Below are positions 12,984 through 21,048 of a DNA stretch of 25,637 nucleotides, one piece after another (the first letter of the stretch is position 1; each line of letters begins with the position of its first letter). The DNA comes from a virus. Location of the stretch: the IMG/VR virus record IMGVR_UViG_3300032118_002615, positions 1 through 25,637 of that record; one strand, 5' to 3'. Made by a program: the position numbers and the translations under genes. The notes beneath the pieces are model-generated. The model made no database searches and was not told where the DNA came from. It saw only the letters and a list, made by a program, of their open reading frames with translations.

Positions 12984-14459
12984 ATGCCAAGGACGATAAA
13001 AGTAAAGGGGATAGATAACACAACTGGTCAAGAAATTATCGGGGAAGTTGGCGATACATTAATTCCTTCTGGCGGTGGTTCTGTTACTTCTGCCAAATTG
13101 GTTTCTGTTGACACAAGGGTAACTTCTACCGCAAATGCAATATCGGTATTAAGTCAAGCAGTTTCTGTCCTTTCTCAAGCAGTATCGGTATTAAGTGCCG
13201 CGCCAGGTGGCGGAGCTTCAGCCGATACCTCTGCCAATGTGATGTTGGATGCTCGGTCTGCCTTATCAGTCCATTCGGCAATACACTCTACAATTTCTGC
13301 ACATAGTGATGCTGTTTCAGTAAAAGGTCTGCAATCGGCGATAAATCTAATCGTTAATAGAATATCTGTAAATAGTGCCGTAGCAGGTGGTGCTTCAGCG
13401 GGAACATCTGCCGCGGTTCACGCAGACCTTGTGTCCGCGGATACGGTTCTTTCAGCCGCACTTAGATTAGATTATGTTTCTGTTGCTAATGCTGTTTCTG
13501 TTCAAGTTCACGCAGACTTAGTATCTGCAGATACCGTGCTTTCAGGAGCGATAAAAACGGATGCAATGTCTGCAATAGGTGTTGCTTCTGCGGCATTAGA
13601 CACAAAGATAAGCGATTTATCGGCGAGGTATGTTTCAGGTTTAGCGGCATTAAGCCAAAATACCTCAACTTTAAGTGTGGCTCAAGCTGCCACTTCAGCT
13701 GCTGCTGCCGCTGCGAGTGCTGCCGCAGCCGATGTCTTGTCAAAACACACATCAGCAGTTGGAGCATTATCAACCCAAATAAGTGCTATCTCTCAAGCAT
13801 TATCGGTTCTTTCTGCAGGACAATGGAGTATTCATTCACAACAGTTATCAACCCATTCACAAAAACTTAGTGCATTATCCATAAAACAAGCTGCTGCTTC
13901 CGCCGCCGCTGCTGCTGCCGAAGTTCACGCTTCAGCCGCCTCTGCTGCTGTATCTCTCTTATCTATAAATGTAACTTCGGTTAGAGACGCTGAGATAAGT
14001 AACAGGAATAGTGCAGTGCAAGTAGCAAGTGCCGCTGCTACATCAGTTGCAGCCGTTGCATCTCTGGCTATTTCGGTGTTATCTCAGCAAGTTTCGGTTA
14101 TCTCTAACAAAGTTTCTGTTCTTTCCTCAATAGGAGATACTTATACTTGGGTAATTTCAGCTCCAGCAGTTGGGCAGGTAGCAGGGCCAAAACTTTATGC
14201 TCAACATAATGCCAAACAAATATGCGGTAATACAGTCTCGGCTAATACGACCGTAACTTATAATATAGAAAAAAGAGTAAGTATAAATACGGCAGGTTCT
14301 AATTTAATGTCAGATGAACAGACTGCCTCAATAGATGCAGCGAATACCACTACAATAACCAATTCTGTTTTAACTGCTGGTAGTTATCTGGTGGTGGATA
14401 TTTCGGGAACATCGGGAACGCCTGCGTTGTTTGTGGTAACCCTTGCTGTGGTTCCTTAA
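12984..14459 (+). CDS. Long Ser/Ala/Val-rich fibre protein with heptad-like repeats
   Basis: A 491-aa protein, SD TAGGAGA before ATG 12984. After about 35 residues it turns into about 350 residues built almost only of Ser, Ala, Val, Leu and Gln, with seven-residue periodicity (SVLSQAV repeated at about 52-70 and SVLSQQVSVISNKVSVLSS near 365-385). It also has a 15-residue block (VHADLVSADTVLSAA) repeated 30 residues apart (13416 and 13506). The pattern fits a trimeric coiled-coil fibre shaft. The last about 100 residues (from DTYTWVISAPAVG) form a compact beta domain of the kind found at tips of phage surface proteins. Likely a tail or head fibre that touches the host surface. No signal peptide. 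Position between capsid and adaptor is unusual for a fibre. Confidence 0.7.
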   Translation: MPRTIKVKGIDNTTGQEIIGEVGDTLIPSGGGSVTSAKLVSVDTRVTSTANAISVLSQAVSVLSQAVSVLSAAPGGGASADTSANVMLDARSALSVHSAIHSTISAHSDAVSVKGLQSAINLIVNRISVNSAVAGGASAGTSAAVHADLVSADTVLSAALRLDYVSVANAVSVQVHADLVSADTVLSGAIKTDAMSAIGVASAALDTKISDLSARYVSGLAALSQNTSTLSVAQAATSAAAAAASAAAADVLSKHTSAVGALSTQISAISQALSVLSAGQWSIHSQQLSTHSQKLSALSIKQAAASAAAAAAEVHASAASAAVSLLSINVTSVRDAEISNRNSAVQVASAAATSVAAVASLAISVLSQQVSVISNKVSVLSSIGDTYTWVISAPAVGQVAGPKLYAQHNAKQICGNTVSANTTVTYNIEKRVSINTAGSNLMSDEQTASIDAANTTTITNSVLTAGSYLVVDISGTSGTPALFVVTLAVVP

Positions 14460-14472
14460 CATATAAAATAAT

Positions 14473-14817
14473 ATGGAATGTTTTAGGTGTGGTAAATGTT
14501 GTATCAATCCGATTCTTGCTCTACACAATACCCCTATTGCTAATGATAAACAAGAATTGGGCAGGTGGCTTCAATATCACGGTTTACAACCTCTAAAGAT
14601 ATTCAACGGAAAAGAAGATGTCCTGGCAGTTAAGATACCGAGCAAATGTGAACACCTTGAAATTAAAGATGATTTCTTTTATAGTTGCAAAATTTATAAA
14701 AACAGACCCCAGATTTGCAAAGACCAGTGGTGTCAAGAACATAACTTGCAAGAAATTGTAGATAAAACCGCAAAGGAATTGGAGGAAAAATGTATAACAT
14801 CTTCATTAAAAGAATAA
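14473..14817 (+). CDS. YkgJ-family cysteine-cluster protein
   Basis: A 114-aa protein with the YkgJ/UPF0153 signature: CxxCGxCC at the N-terminus (Cys3, Cys6, Cys9, Cys10), Cys59, and SCKIYKNRPQICKDQWC (Cys72, Cys82, Cys87). Family members are thought to bind zinc or an iron-sulphur cluster; their reactions are poorly known. They often occur near modification enzymes. No SD is evident before ATG 14473. Its 3' end overlaps the next small gene by 28 nt. The gene is AT-rich like its block. Its neighbour a few genes on is a radical SAM enzyme, so a shared modification pathway is possible but unproven. Confidence 0.82.
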   Translation: MECFRCGKCCINPILALHNTPIANDKQELGRWLQYHGLQPLKIFNGKEDVLAVKIPSKCEHLEIKDDFFYSCKIYKNRPQICKDQWCQEHNLQEIVDKTAKELEEKCITSSLKE

Positions 14818-15008
14818 TCAAGGTTGATATACCCAACACAACCGAAACCCCAGAGGCACTCTTAAAAACTGCGGAAGAAAAGAAAGCCAAAGAAACAATC
14901 ATCTCGGATACTTTTTTGGTGGAAGATGACAGGCAAATAATAATCGCCAAAGAGAAGGTTATCTATGACGGGGTTGGAAAAGTAATAAGGTTTGAGAATT
15001 TATATTGA
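14790..15008 (+). CDS. Small protein of unknown function (72 aa)
   Basis: ATG 14790 lies inside the end of the YkgJ gene with a good SD (GGAGG, 5-nt spacing), supporting real translation. The 72 residues are charged, with an N-terminal MYNIFIKRIIKVDIPN, a helical Lys/Glu middle (ALLKTAEEKKAKETI) and a C-terminal beta-like stretch (IIIAKEKVIYDGVGKVIRF). No motif, signal peptide or membrane span. Being small and next to YkgJ and radical SAM genes, it might be a partner or substrate; equally it may be a small virion component. Unknown. Confidence 0.6.
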   Translation: MYNIFIKRIIKVDIPNTTETPEALLKTAEEKKAKETIISDTFLVEDDRQIIIAKEKVIYDGVGKVIRFENLY

Positions 15009-15016
15009 GGTAACAA

Positions 15017-16180
15017 ATGGCTCTTGCGTATGACACAAAAGGAAACACGGCGGGTTCAGGCACAATAAATATAAACCTTACACTTGACGCTACGGTTCAA
15101 GTGTTAGTTGCAGGTATTGCCGCCGCCGCAAGCGACGCCAACCGTGCTGGCGGTGCTCCTACTTGGAATACCACAGAAGCACTTACCCAAATAGGTTCTA
15201 CCATAACTGGCTACAAAGAGTGCCAAGCGGAGATGTGGTATCTCCTTGCCCCCACCTCTGGTGCTCATACTTTAAGTGTCCCCAATACTGGTTCTGATGT
15301 CCTAAATGTCATTGCTTCCGCTTATAAAGGTGCTACCGCCTGCGTTTTAGACCAGTCTACTTCAACTAATGCTGGCGGTGCGGCAGGAGCAAACCCTTCT
15401 TGCACCTTAAACAATGTCCCCGACGGTTCGGCAGTAGTTGATTGTTTGGCTGATGGGTATGCTTCTGTGCCGACTGGCAATACTGGAGGGATACTTTTAT
15501 ATGCCATAGATGGGACTGCGTGGGATGATGCGGGGCAAACAAGGGCAGAAGTTCACGGGGTAGTAATTGACCAATATACAAGACCCACAGGGGGAGGAAG
15601 TGAATTTTTTTTAGGGGATGCTGATAATCATTTACAAGTAGGAATGTCGTTTGCTGGACAGAATAAAAATTTGAAATATGCCCAATGTTGGTTAAATAAA
15701 GCTACGGGGAGTCCTACTCAAAATATAACTTGCAAACTTTATAACCATACTGGAACATTTGGCTCAACTGGAACTCCGACTGGTGCTGCAATAGCCACCT
15801 CTATCAATACTATTTCTGGCACTAATTTAACGACTGTCCCAACATTAGTTACATTTGAATTTTCTCCTTATGCTTTATCAGTAGGGACTAATTATTTTAT
15901 TGTATTAGAAACTACTAAAAATACCTCAAATTATTACGGATGGTATGGGGATGCAATAGTTTTAGGAGCGGCGGGTAATAGAGCCGAGTATTTTACTGGT
16001 TCTTGGACAGCCAGCACTACCAATGATTTATCATTTATTATTTGTGATGATACAAGCACTGCAACAGTTACCCTCTCCTACACCCAATCCTCCGATGATG
16101 TCGCTATGATTATGGCGAGTTTTAAGGAGAGTGCGTCGAGTGTATGGACACCAGGTGGGAAGGTTAAAAATATAATATGA
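15017..16180 (+). CDS. Beta-rich virion surface protein (probable fibre or adhesin)
   Basis: A 387-aa protein, SD GAGGT before ATG 15017, no signal peptide. Residues about 1-180 are Gly/Ala/Thr-rich beta sequence (MALAYDTKGNTAGSGTININ). About 190-330 form a second domain with QVGMSFAGQNKNLKYAQCWL, LYNHTGTFGS and FEFSPYALSVGTNYFIVLE, similar in style to the lectin-like or choice-of-anchor-type sandwich domains of phage and cell-surface proteins. The tail returns to the first domain's theme (VTLSYTQSSDDVAMIMASFK). Such layouts occur in carbohydrate-binding virion proteins. It overlaps the next gene by 4 nt (ATGA). Exact role not known. Confidence 0.6.
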   Translation: MALAYDTKGNTAGSGTININLTLDATVQVLVAGIAAAASDANRAGGAPTWNTTEALTQIGSTITGYKECQAEMWYLLAPTSGAHTLSVPNTGSDVLNVIASAYKGATACVLDQSTSTNAGGAAGANPSCTLNNVPDGSAVVDCLADGYASVPTGNTGGILLYAIDGTAWDDAGQTRAEVHGVVIDQYTRPTGGGSEFFLGDADNHLQVGMSFAGQNKNLKYAQCWLNKATGSPTQNITCKLYNHTGTFGSTGTPTGAAIATSINTISGTNLTTVPTLVTFEFSPYALSVGTNYFIVLETTKNTSNYYGWYGDAIVLGAAGNRAEYFTGSWTASTTNDLSFIICDDTSTATVTLSYTQSSDDVAMIMASFKESASSVWTPGGKVKNII

Positions 16181-17568
16181 GCGATATAAAAATAGTAGAC
16201 GCAGAGAAAGAAAAGTTAAAAGTAGAATACTGTATTCCCGTTTGGCTTCGGGATATTCAGATAAAAATTAACTGTGCCAAATATTCGGATAGAATACAAT
16301 CCCACGAATTGAGAAACGAGCCGATGGCGATTGTGTGTTTTGGGCCGTCCCTAAACGATACTTGGACAGAGATAAAGAAATTTAAATATATATTCTCCTG
16401 TTCTGGTAGCCACAAATATTTAAAAGAAAAAGGTATTATTCCCACGCACCATTGCGAGGTTGATCCTCGCTCACATAAGATACAACTTATCGGCGATGAT
16501 ATATCACCAGATACAGAGTTTCTAATGGCTTCTTGCGTCCATCCAAAAGTATTAGAACACTTAACCAAACACAATGCAAAGATTGTATTATGGCATACTT
16601 ATTCTGGCGAAACAGAGGCAGAGATACCGCTTATATTTCCCAAAGGCGAATGGGTATCTATGGGCGGGGCGAATGTAGGATTGAGGGCGTTGTCATTGGC
16701 AAGATTATTAGGGTTTACTGATATACATTTATTCGGGATGGATGGTTCTTTTCCTGCCGGCGGTAACTCACACGCTGCAGAACATCCGCACACACAGAAG
16801 AAATATATCTTAGCGGAGTTTGACGGAAAGCAATACGCCACAACCACAGCGTTTTTGGAGTGTGCCAGAGGAACTTTCCACGAACTTGCCACACTTCCAG
16901 ATGTCAAGGTTCATTTCTATGGTGATGGACTTATTCAAAGGATGGCAATTAAGAAATTAGAGGAAGGTTCAATTAGACTAAAACCCAAATCAGAGATTGC
17001 TTTCAAGCAACTCTCTACTATCAGTGCAGGATATATTAAACAGAATAAAATACTTCACGAAACTAACGCCGAATATGGCGTAAGTGTATTAAAGCATTTA
17101 AAAGTCATTAACGAAATGTATTTAAAAACAGGTTCATCTTCTTTATTGGATTATGGTTGCGGTAAGGGATTATTAGCAAAGAATGTTCCTTTTCCTATTT
17201 GGGAATACGACCCTGCTATTGAAGGCAAGGATAAACCGCCAAGAGCCGCTGATTTTGTAGTGTGCGTAGATGTATTAGAACATATTGAACCAGAGTATCT
17301 GGATACTACCTTAAAAGATATTGCAAGGTGTTTATTAAAAGTAGGTTATTTTATAATCAATACCCAACCTGCAGTTAAATTGTTGCCCGATGGAAGAAAT
17401 ACCCATTTAATTCAAAAGGGCAAATATTGGTGGGAGAATGAAATCAGTAAATATTTTGTTATTCCCAAAAAAGGACTTATGGAAAGGGACAAAGAATTGC
17501 ATATTGTAGTTGGTCCGCAATTAAAGAAAGCAAAGAATAGGGAGTCGTTTATTCTGGTGGAGAAATGA
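16177..17568 (+). CDS. DUF115 (MptE-like) domain fused to a class I methyltransferase
   Basis: A 463-aa two-domain protein. Residues about 45-260 are a DUF115/6-hydroxymethylpterin diphosphokinase MptE-like domain: VCFGPSLND (56-59 GPSL), HCEVDPRSH and GGANVGLRALSLARLLGF with HLFGMDGS. The same fold occurs in Maf flagellin nonulosonic-acid transferases. Residues about 315-440 are a SAM methyltransferase (LLDYGCGKGLLA, then VVCVDVLEHIEPEYLDTTL). It may therefore transfer and methylate a sugar or phosphate group, or act on a surface glycan. It is translationally coupled on both sides (ATGA overlaps) to the beta-rich protein and the radical SAM gene, implying one operon and a common task. The fold call is good; the reaction is open. 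Confidence 0.78.
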   Translation: MSDIKIVDAEKEKLKVEYCIPVWLRDIQIKINCAKYSDRIQSHELRNEPMAIVCFGPSLNDTWTEIKKFKYIFSCSGSHKYLKEKGIIPTHHCEVDPRSHKIQLIGDDISPDTEFLMASCVHPKVLEHLTKHNAKIVLWHTYSGETEAEIPLIFPKGEWVSMGGANVGLRALSLARLLGFTDIHLFGMDGSFPAGGNSHAAEHPHTQKKYILAEFDGKQYATTTAFLECARGTFHELATLPDVKVHFYGDGLIQRMAIKKLEEGSIRLKPKSEIAFKQLSTISAGYIKQNKILHETNAEYGVSVLKHLKVINEMYLKTGSSSLLDYGCGKGLLAKNVPFPIWEYDPAIEGKDKPPRAADFVVCVDVLEHIEPEYLDTTLKDIARCLLKVGYFIINTQPAVKLLPDGRNTHLIQKGKYWWENEISKYFVIPKKGLMERDKELHIVVGPQLKKAKNRESFILVEK

Positions 17569-18515
17569 GTATAAAAGAACGCCTTAAATCCATAACTCAT
17601 ATTTCACAAGAGCGATTATCCATAACTCCACCTGTGCCTAAGTCAGTAAAGATAGAGTTGACCTCAAGATGTAACTACAAGTGTCAGTATTGCGCTATAT
17701 CTTTCAGAAATGGTGAAAAGGAGAAAGATATGGATTGGGATTTATTTAAACGAATAACGAAAGAAATGAAAGATTCGGGGGTAGAAGAAATCGGCGTATT
17801 CTATATTGGTGAGAGTTTTACCAATTCCAAATTACTTATAGATGCGATTTATTTCTTAAAGAATGTTCTAAGGATACCTTATATATTCCTTACTTCCAAC
17901 GCATCGTTGGCTTTTCCAGAACATATCAAGGAGTGTATGAAGGCGGGGCTTGATAGTTTGAAGTGGTCTTGTAATGCCGCAGACAATGAACAATTCCAAA
18001 ATTTGATGGGAGTAACCCCAAGACTTTTTGATTTAGCAAAACAGAATATCAAATCGGCAAAAGAGATAAGAGATAATGGCGGATACAAAACTAAACTCTA
18101 TGCTTCGTCAATACTTTATACTCCAGAACAACCCAAACGGATGTTTGATTTATTACAAAAAGATATTTTGCCCTATGTTGACGAGCATTATTGGTTGCCT
18201 CTTTACACTGCGGGCGGGCAGGCAAAAGAAAAGGAAGCGGAACTTGGTATGCAACCCATAGTGGGAAACACGGGCAGGTTAGATGACCCGTCAGAACCTA
18301 TTCCTTGTTGGACGCTCTTTACTGCAGCACATATTATGATTGATGGCAGAATGACTGCTTGTTGTTTGGATGGGGTAGGTAATTGGGTAATGGGGGATTT
18401 AAAGAAGAATACATTTATGGAGTGTTGGCACTCAAAAGAGTTTCAGCAATTACGACAGGCACACTTAGATAAAGATATAAGAAGAACTAAATGCGAGAAG
18501 TGTATTTTATACTAA
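17565..18515 (+). CDS. Radical SAM enzyme with SPASM-like C-terminal cluster domain
   Basis: A 316-aa protein. CNYKCQYC (Cys36, Cys40, Cys43) is the CxxxCxxC motif holding the [4Fe-4S] cluster that cleaves S-adenosylmethionine. The C-terminus has the SPASM pattern: PCWTLFTAAHIMIDGRMTAC, CLD, GDL, ECWHS, then CEKC (Cys310, Cys313), giving auxiliary cluster ligands. SPASM enzymes act in peptide maturation, protein modification and some sugar or cofactor pathways. SD TGGAG precedes ATG 17565, which overlaps the DUF115-methyltransferase stop. No obvious precursor peptide is adjacent, though several small or repetitive proteins lie upstream. Substrate unknown. Confidence 0.88.
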   Translation: MSIKERLKSITHISQERLSITPPVPKSVKIELTSRCNYKCQYCAISFRNGEKEKDMDWDLFKRITKEMKDSGVEEIGVFYIGESFTNSKLLIDAIYFLKNVLRIPYIFLTSNASLAFPEHIKECMKAGLDSLKWSCNAADNEQFQNLMGVTPRLFDLAKQNIKSAKEIRDNGGYKTKLYASSILYTPEQPKRMFDLLQKDILPYVDEHYWLPLYTAGGQAKEKEAELGMQPIVGNTGRLDDPSEPIPCWTLFTAAHIMIDGRMTACCLDGVGNWVMGDLKKNTFMECWHSKEFQQLRQAHLDKDIRRTKCEKCILY

Positions 18516-18580
18516 AAGAAATTAAATGATAAGCGAATATATACCCATAAAAAGGAGATAAGAAGCATTGGAGGAGCAAA

Positions 18581-19810
18581 GTGTATAAGATATTCCAGAT
18601 ATATATGATTTTAATTTTAACATTGTTTTGCAATCCTGTTCAGGCAGAGGTTAGGAATATTCAAGACAATTATAAGTTGATATATACCATTCTTGAAAGC
18701 GATGGCACTCCTGTAACCAGTCAAGAAGTTACGGTGAAGATACAAAGGGCTTCGAATAATCAATGGTTAGATTTTGATGATTTGGCATTTAAGGCATCCG
18801 GGTGGGGCAACAAAACAATTACCTTGAGTGAAGACACAGACGAAGATTTTTATTATTATATCTTTAATCCCCCAGCCGGCGAAACCACAGCCGAACAATA
18901 TGCTTTTCTGATTGAAAATTCCAATGCCACTTATAAAGACCATCAGATAGAATTGGTTAATTATCAAGTTATCGGAAGCGGCTCGGCGCCGAATGTCTAT
19001 GAAATCCTGGCAGAGATAGACGCTAACTCGACGAAACTGACGAATATCAATACAACTGTCACCGCTTTTAACGGAACTTGGGACTCGACTAAGGCCGGCT
19101 ATTTAGATATAGCCGTTTCAAGCCGGCTGCCTACGGCTAATATCACGTTGACTAACGGCAATGTAAGCGTAGGGACGAACTATGACAAGGCCGGTTACAA
19201 CCTCGTAGTTGCGGATTACCAGAATATCTCAAATATCACTTGGGCTAATGCCACGCGCACCTTAACCGCCGGCACGAATATCGCCCTGGCAAAAGGCACG
19301 GGCATAACCGGCTTCAACGATATCGCGGCAGCTGACGTCTGGGCCATAGCGACAAGGCAACTGACGGGGACCCAAGTCTTCAACCTTACTGGTAACATCA
19401 CCGGAAGCCTCAGCGGTTCAGTAGGCAGCCTGACGACCTGGGATAAGGCTAATTATACTTTAAGCGCCGCGGGCATTGATAGCATCTGGGATGAGGTACA
19501 GACCGGGCATACGACAGCAGCCTCATTTGGGCTTTATATTGATAGTAAGGTTTCAGAGGCCGGCGGCGGCGGCCTGACGGTCCAGGATATAGTCGACGGT
19601 GTATGGGATGAGGTACAGACCGGGCATACGACAGCAGCCTCATTTGGGCTTTATATTGATAGTAAGGTTTCAGAGGCCGGCGGCGGAGGTTTGACCGTTC
19701 AGGATATAGTCGACGGCGTGTGGGATGAGGTTTTAGCTAATCATACGACCACGAATACGACCGGTAAGAAATTAAGTGAGATGCCGACATTATACGATGT
19801 AGGGCCTTAA
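18581..19810 (+). CDS. Secreted repeat-containing fibre-like protein with Sec signal peptide
   Basis: Start GTG 18581 follows GGAGGAG. The first 23 residues (MYKIFQIYMILILTLFCNPV, ending QA before EV) form a signal peptide with cleavage at VQA|EV. Residues about 24-130 look like an Ig-type beta-sandwich. About 140-300 is Asn/Thr-rich linker, then a 39-residue unit (VWDEVQTGHTTAASFGLYID and following) repeats twice with a third partial copy. The protein has about 15 Asn-X-Ser/Thr sequons. The VWDExxxxHTTAxSFG unit is familiar from phage fibre and neck-adjacent proteins. Composition shifts from AT-rich to GC-rich near 18960, inside the gene, so its exported N-terminal part may be a recent acquisition. 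It precedes the adaptor gene by 11 nt. Confidence 0.7.
   Translation: MYKIFQIYMILILTLFCNPVQAEVRNIQDNYKLIYTILESDGTPVTSQEVTVKIQRASNNQWLDFDDLAFKASGWGNKTITLSEDTDEDFYYYIFNPPAGETTAEQYAFLIENSNATYKDHQIELVNYQVIGSGSAPNVYEILAEIDANSTKLTNINTTVTAFNGTWDSTKAGYLDIAVSSRLPTANITLTNGNVSVGTNYDKAGYNLVVADYQNISNITWANATRTLTAGTNIALAKGTGITGFNDIAAADVWAIATRQLTGTQVFNLTGNITGSLSGSVGSLTTWDKANYTLSAAGIDSIWDEVQTGHTTAASFGLYIDSKVSEAGGGGLTVQDIVDGVWDEVQTGHTTAASFGLYIDSKVSEAGGGGLTVQDIVDGVWDEVLANHTTTNTTGKKLSEMPTLYDVGP
19487..19723 (+). repeat. 117-bp in-frame tandem repeat
   Basis: Unit starts at 19487 and 19604, with a partial third at 19721. The first 83 bp of copies 1 and 2 are identical, and the remaining 34 bp differ at a few mostly silent positions. 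It encodes the 39-residue WDE...HTT...GGG unit of the fibre-like protein. Near identity of the 5' two thirds points to recent duplication or gene conversion. Confidence 0.92.
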
Positions 19811-19821
19811 AAGGAGCTAAG

Positions 19822-20523
19822 ATGTCTGTAGAGAGGGAAAGCGCGGTAATTAACAATACGATAATCTTGAGAATAAAGTTCCAATATAGCTCAACCAGTG
19901 ATTATTTCGACCCTTACGCCATGCCCAAAGTGGAAATCCTGGACAGTAACGGGACGACGGTAATCGAGACGATTGTTGGGGCGGGCATAGTCAAGGACGC
20001 CACGGGACAATATCACGTTGTAGCGGCAGCCATCACCACGGCCAAGACCATATACGACAAATGGTATTTTACGCCCAACTCCACGGCCGACGCGATAACC
20101 AAGACAAACAGTTGCGTAGTCTGGCAGACGATATCTTCCGGGGGGACGGACTTCACCTTCGATACCGGGACTAACCTTGGAAAGGTCAGGGTGCTTATCA
20201 ATGACGCCGACTCGAGCAGTTACGCACTTTCGGACACGAAAATCAATGCACTCCTGGCGCTTAAGAGCAATGACCTGTTCTCCACCGCGGCCCTGGCCCT
20301 TTATGCGATGGCGGCCAGCAAGGCGCTCCTGGCCAAGAGGAAGGTAGCCGGTAACTATTCCGAGGACTTGACGGCAATAGCAAAAGAATGCCGGGAGACG
20401 GCCAAAATATACGATGACATGGCGAAGAACGTCCCGGCCGAGGCGGTGGCGGAGCAATTCTTTACCGACTTCTCATACCGGGAGCTGCTGGTCAACAAGA
20501 CCCTAAGGAGCGAAACCGACTGA
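19822..20523 (+). CDS. Head-tail connector/adaptor protein with N-terminal beta domain
   Basis: A 233-aa protein, SD AAGGAG before ATG 19822. Residues about 10-105 form a beta domain similar in style to the N-terminal domain of the preceding gene. Residues about 115-205 (GKVRVLINDADSSSYALSDT, then an Ala-rich helical bundle LALYAMAASKALLAKRKVAG with a final helix AKECRETAKIYDDMAKNV) match the all-helical adaptor that docks under the portal ring (HK97 gp6/SPP1 gp15-like). It is the first neck gene; normally it follows the capsid gene directly, but here the two are about 7.6 kb apart. The stop overlaps the next start by 1 nt (TGATG). Confidence 0.72.
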   Translation: MSVERESAVINNTIILRIKFQYSSTSDYFDPYAMPKVEILDSNGTTVIETIVGAGIVKDATGQYHVVAAAITTAKTIYDKWYFTPNSTADAITKTNSCVVWQTISSGGTDFTFDTGTNLGKVRVLINDADSSSYALSDTKINALLALKSNDLFSTAALALYAMAASKALLAKRKVAGNYSEDLTAIAKECRETAKIYDDMAKNVPAEAVAEQFFTDFSYRELLVNKTLRSETD

Positions 20524-21038
20524 TGCTTAAGTCTTGGACCGAACATTATTGGTACACAGTGACATGCGCCCGGGCGCGCATAGAGGAGATAGTCAGGCGT
20601 GCGGCGGGGGCGCACAACGTGCTCGACTGCGGATGCAACGAAGGGTTCCTTTCCCAGGCGCTCATCGAGGCCGGATTCCACGTCACTAGCATCGATAACG
20701 ACGGGGCGATGATTGCGAAGGCGAAGGAGTTGTTTGGGATAACGGTCATCAAGGAGGACGTGAACGACCTGCCGTACATGGACAATATGTTCGACCTGGT
20801 CATTGGAGGAGAACTGCTCGAGCATTTAATCAATCCTGGAAAGGGGCTCGAGGAAATGTTCCGGGTTTCCAAGGGAAGAATAATCGTATCAATCCCGATA
20901 GGGGCATATTGGCTGGGATGCGACAGCCATAAGTGGCAGGTGGACGCGGCCGTGATAGAACACGATCACGGGGCCAAGGAGGAGCTGATCAAAAAGATAC
21001 TGGTGGTGGAATTCAAAAAGAGGCCCAAAGAGGCCTAA
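20523..21038 (+). CDS. Small class I SAM methyltransferase
   Basis: A 171-aa methyltransferase: motif I VLDCGCNEGFLS (about 33-44), acidic strand-2 end VTSIDNDG, motif with EDVNDLPYMDNMFDLVIGGE and LLEHLINP, typical of Methyltransf_11. It is shorter than average and lacks an added substrate domain, so acceptor specificity cannot be told. Translation is coupled to the adaptor gene. It is followed by a glycosyltransferase 10 nt downstream, so sugar methylation on a glycan is the natural guess. Confidence 0.88.
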   Translation: MLKSWTEHYWYTVTCARARIEEIVRRAAGAHNVLDCGCNEGFLSQALIEAGFHVTSIDNDGAMIAKAKELFGITVIKEDVNDLPYMDNMFDLVIGGELLEHLINPGKGLEEMFRVSKGRIIVSIPIGAYWLGCDSHKWQVDAAVIEHDHGAKEELIKKILVVEFKKRPKEA

Positions 21039-21048
21039 AAGGAGAATC

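Larger units (their letters stand above)
12226..18960 (+). other. AT-rich cargo block between capsid and head-tail adaptor genes
   Basis: From just after the capsid terminator to about 18960 the DNA is visibly AT-richer than the head genes before it and the neck genes after it, including at third codon positions. It contains seven complete genes and the 5' third of the 18581 gene. The left edge is sharp; the right edge lies inside a coding sequence near the codons for IGSGSAPNVY. No integrase, transposase or flanking repeat was found, so acquisition by homologous or illegitimate recombination between phages is the likeliest route. Confidence 0.6.
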
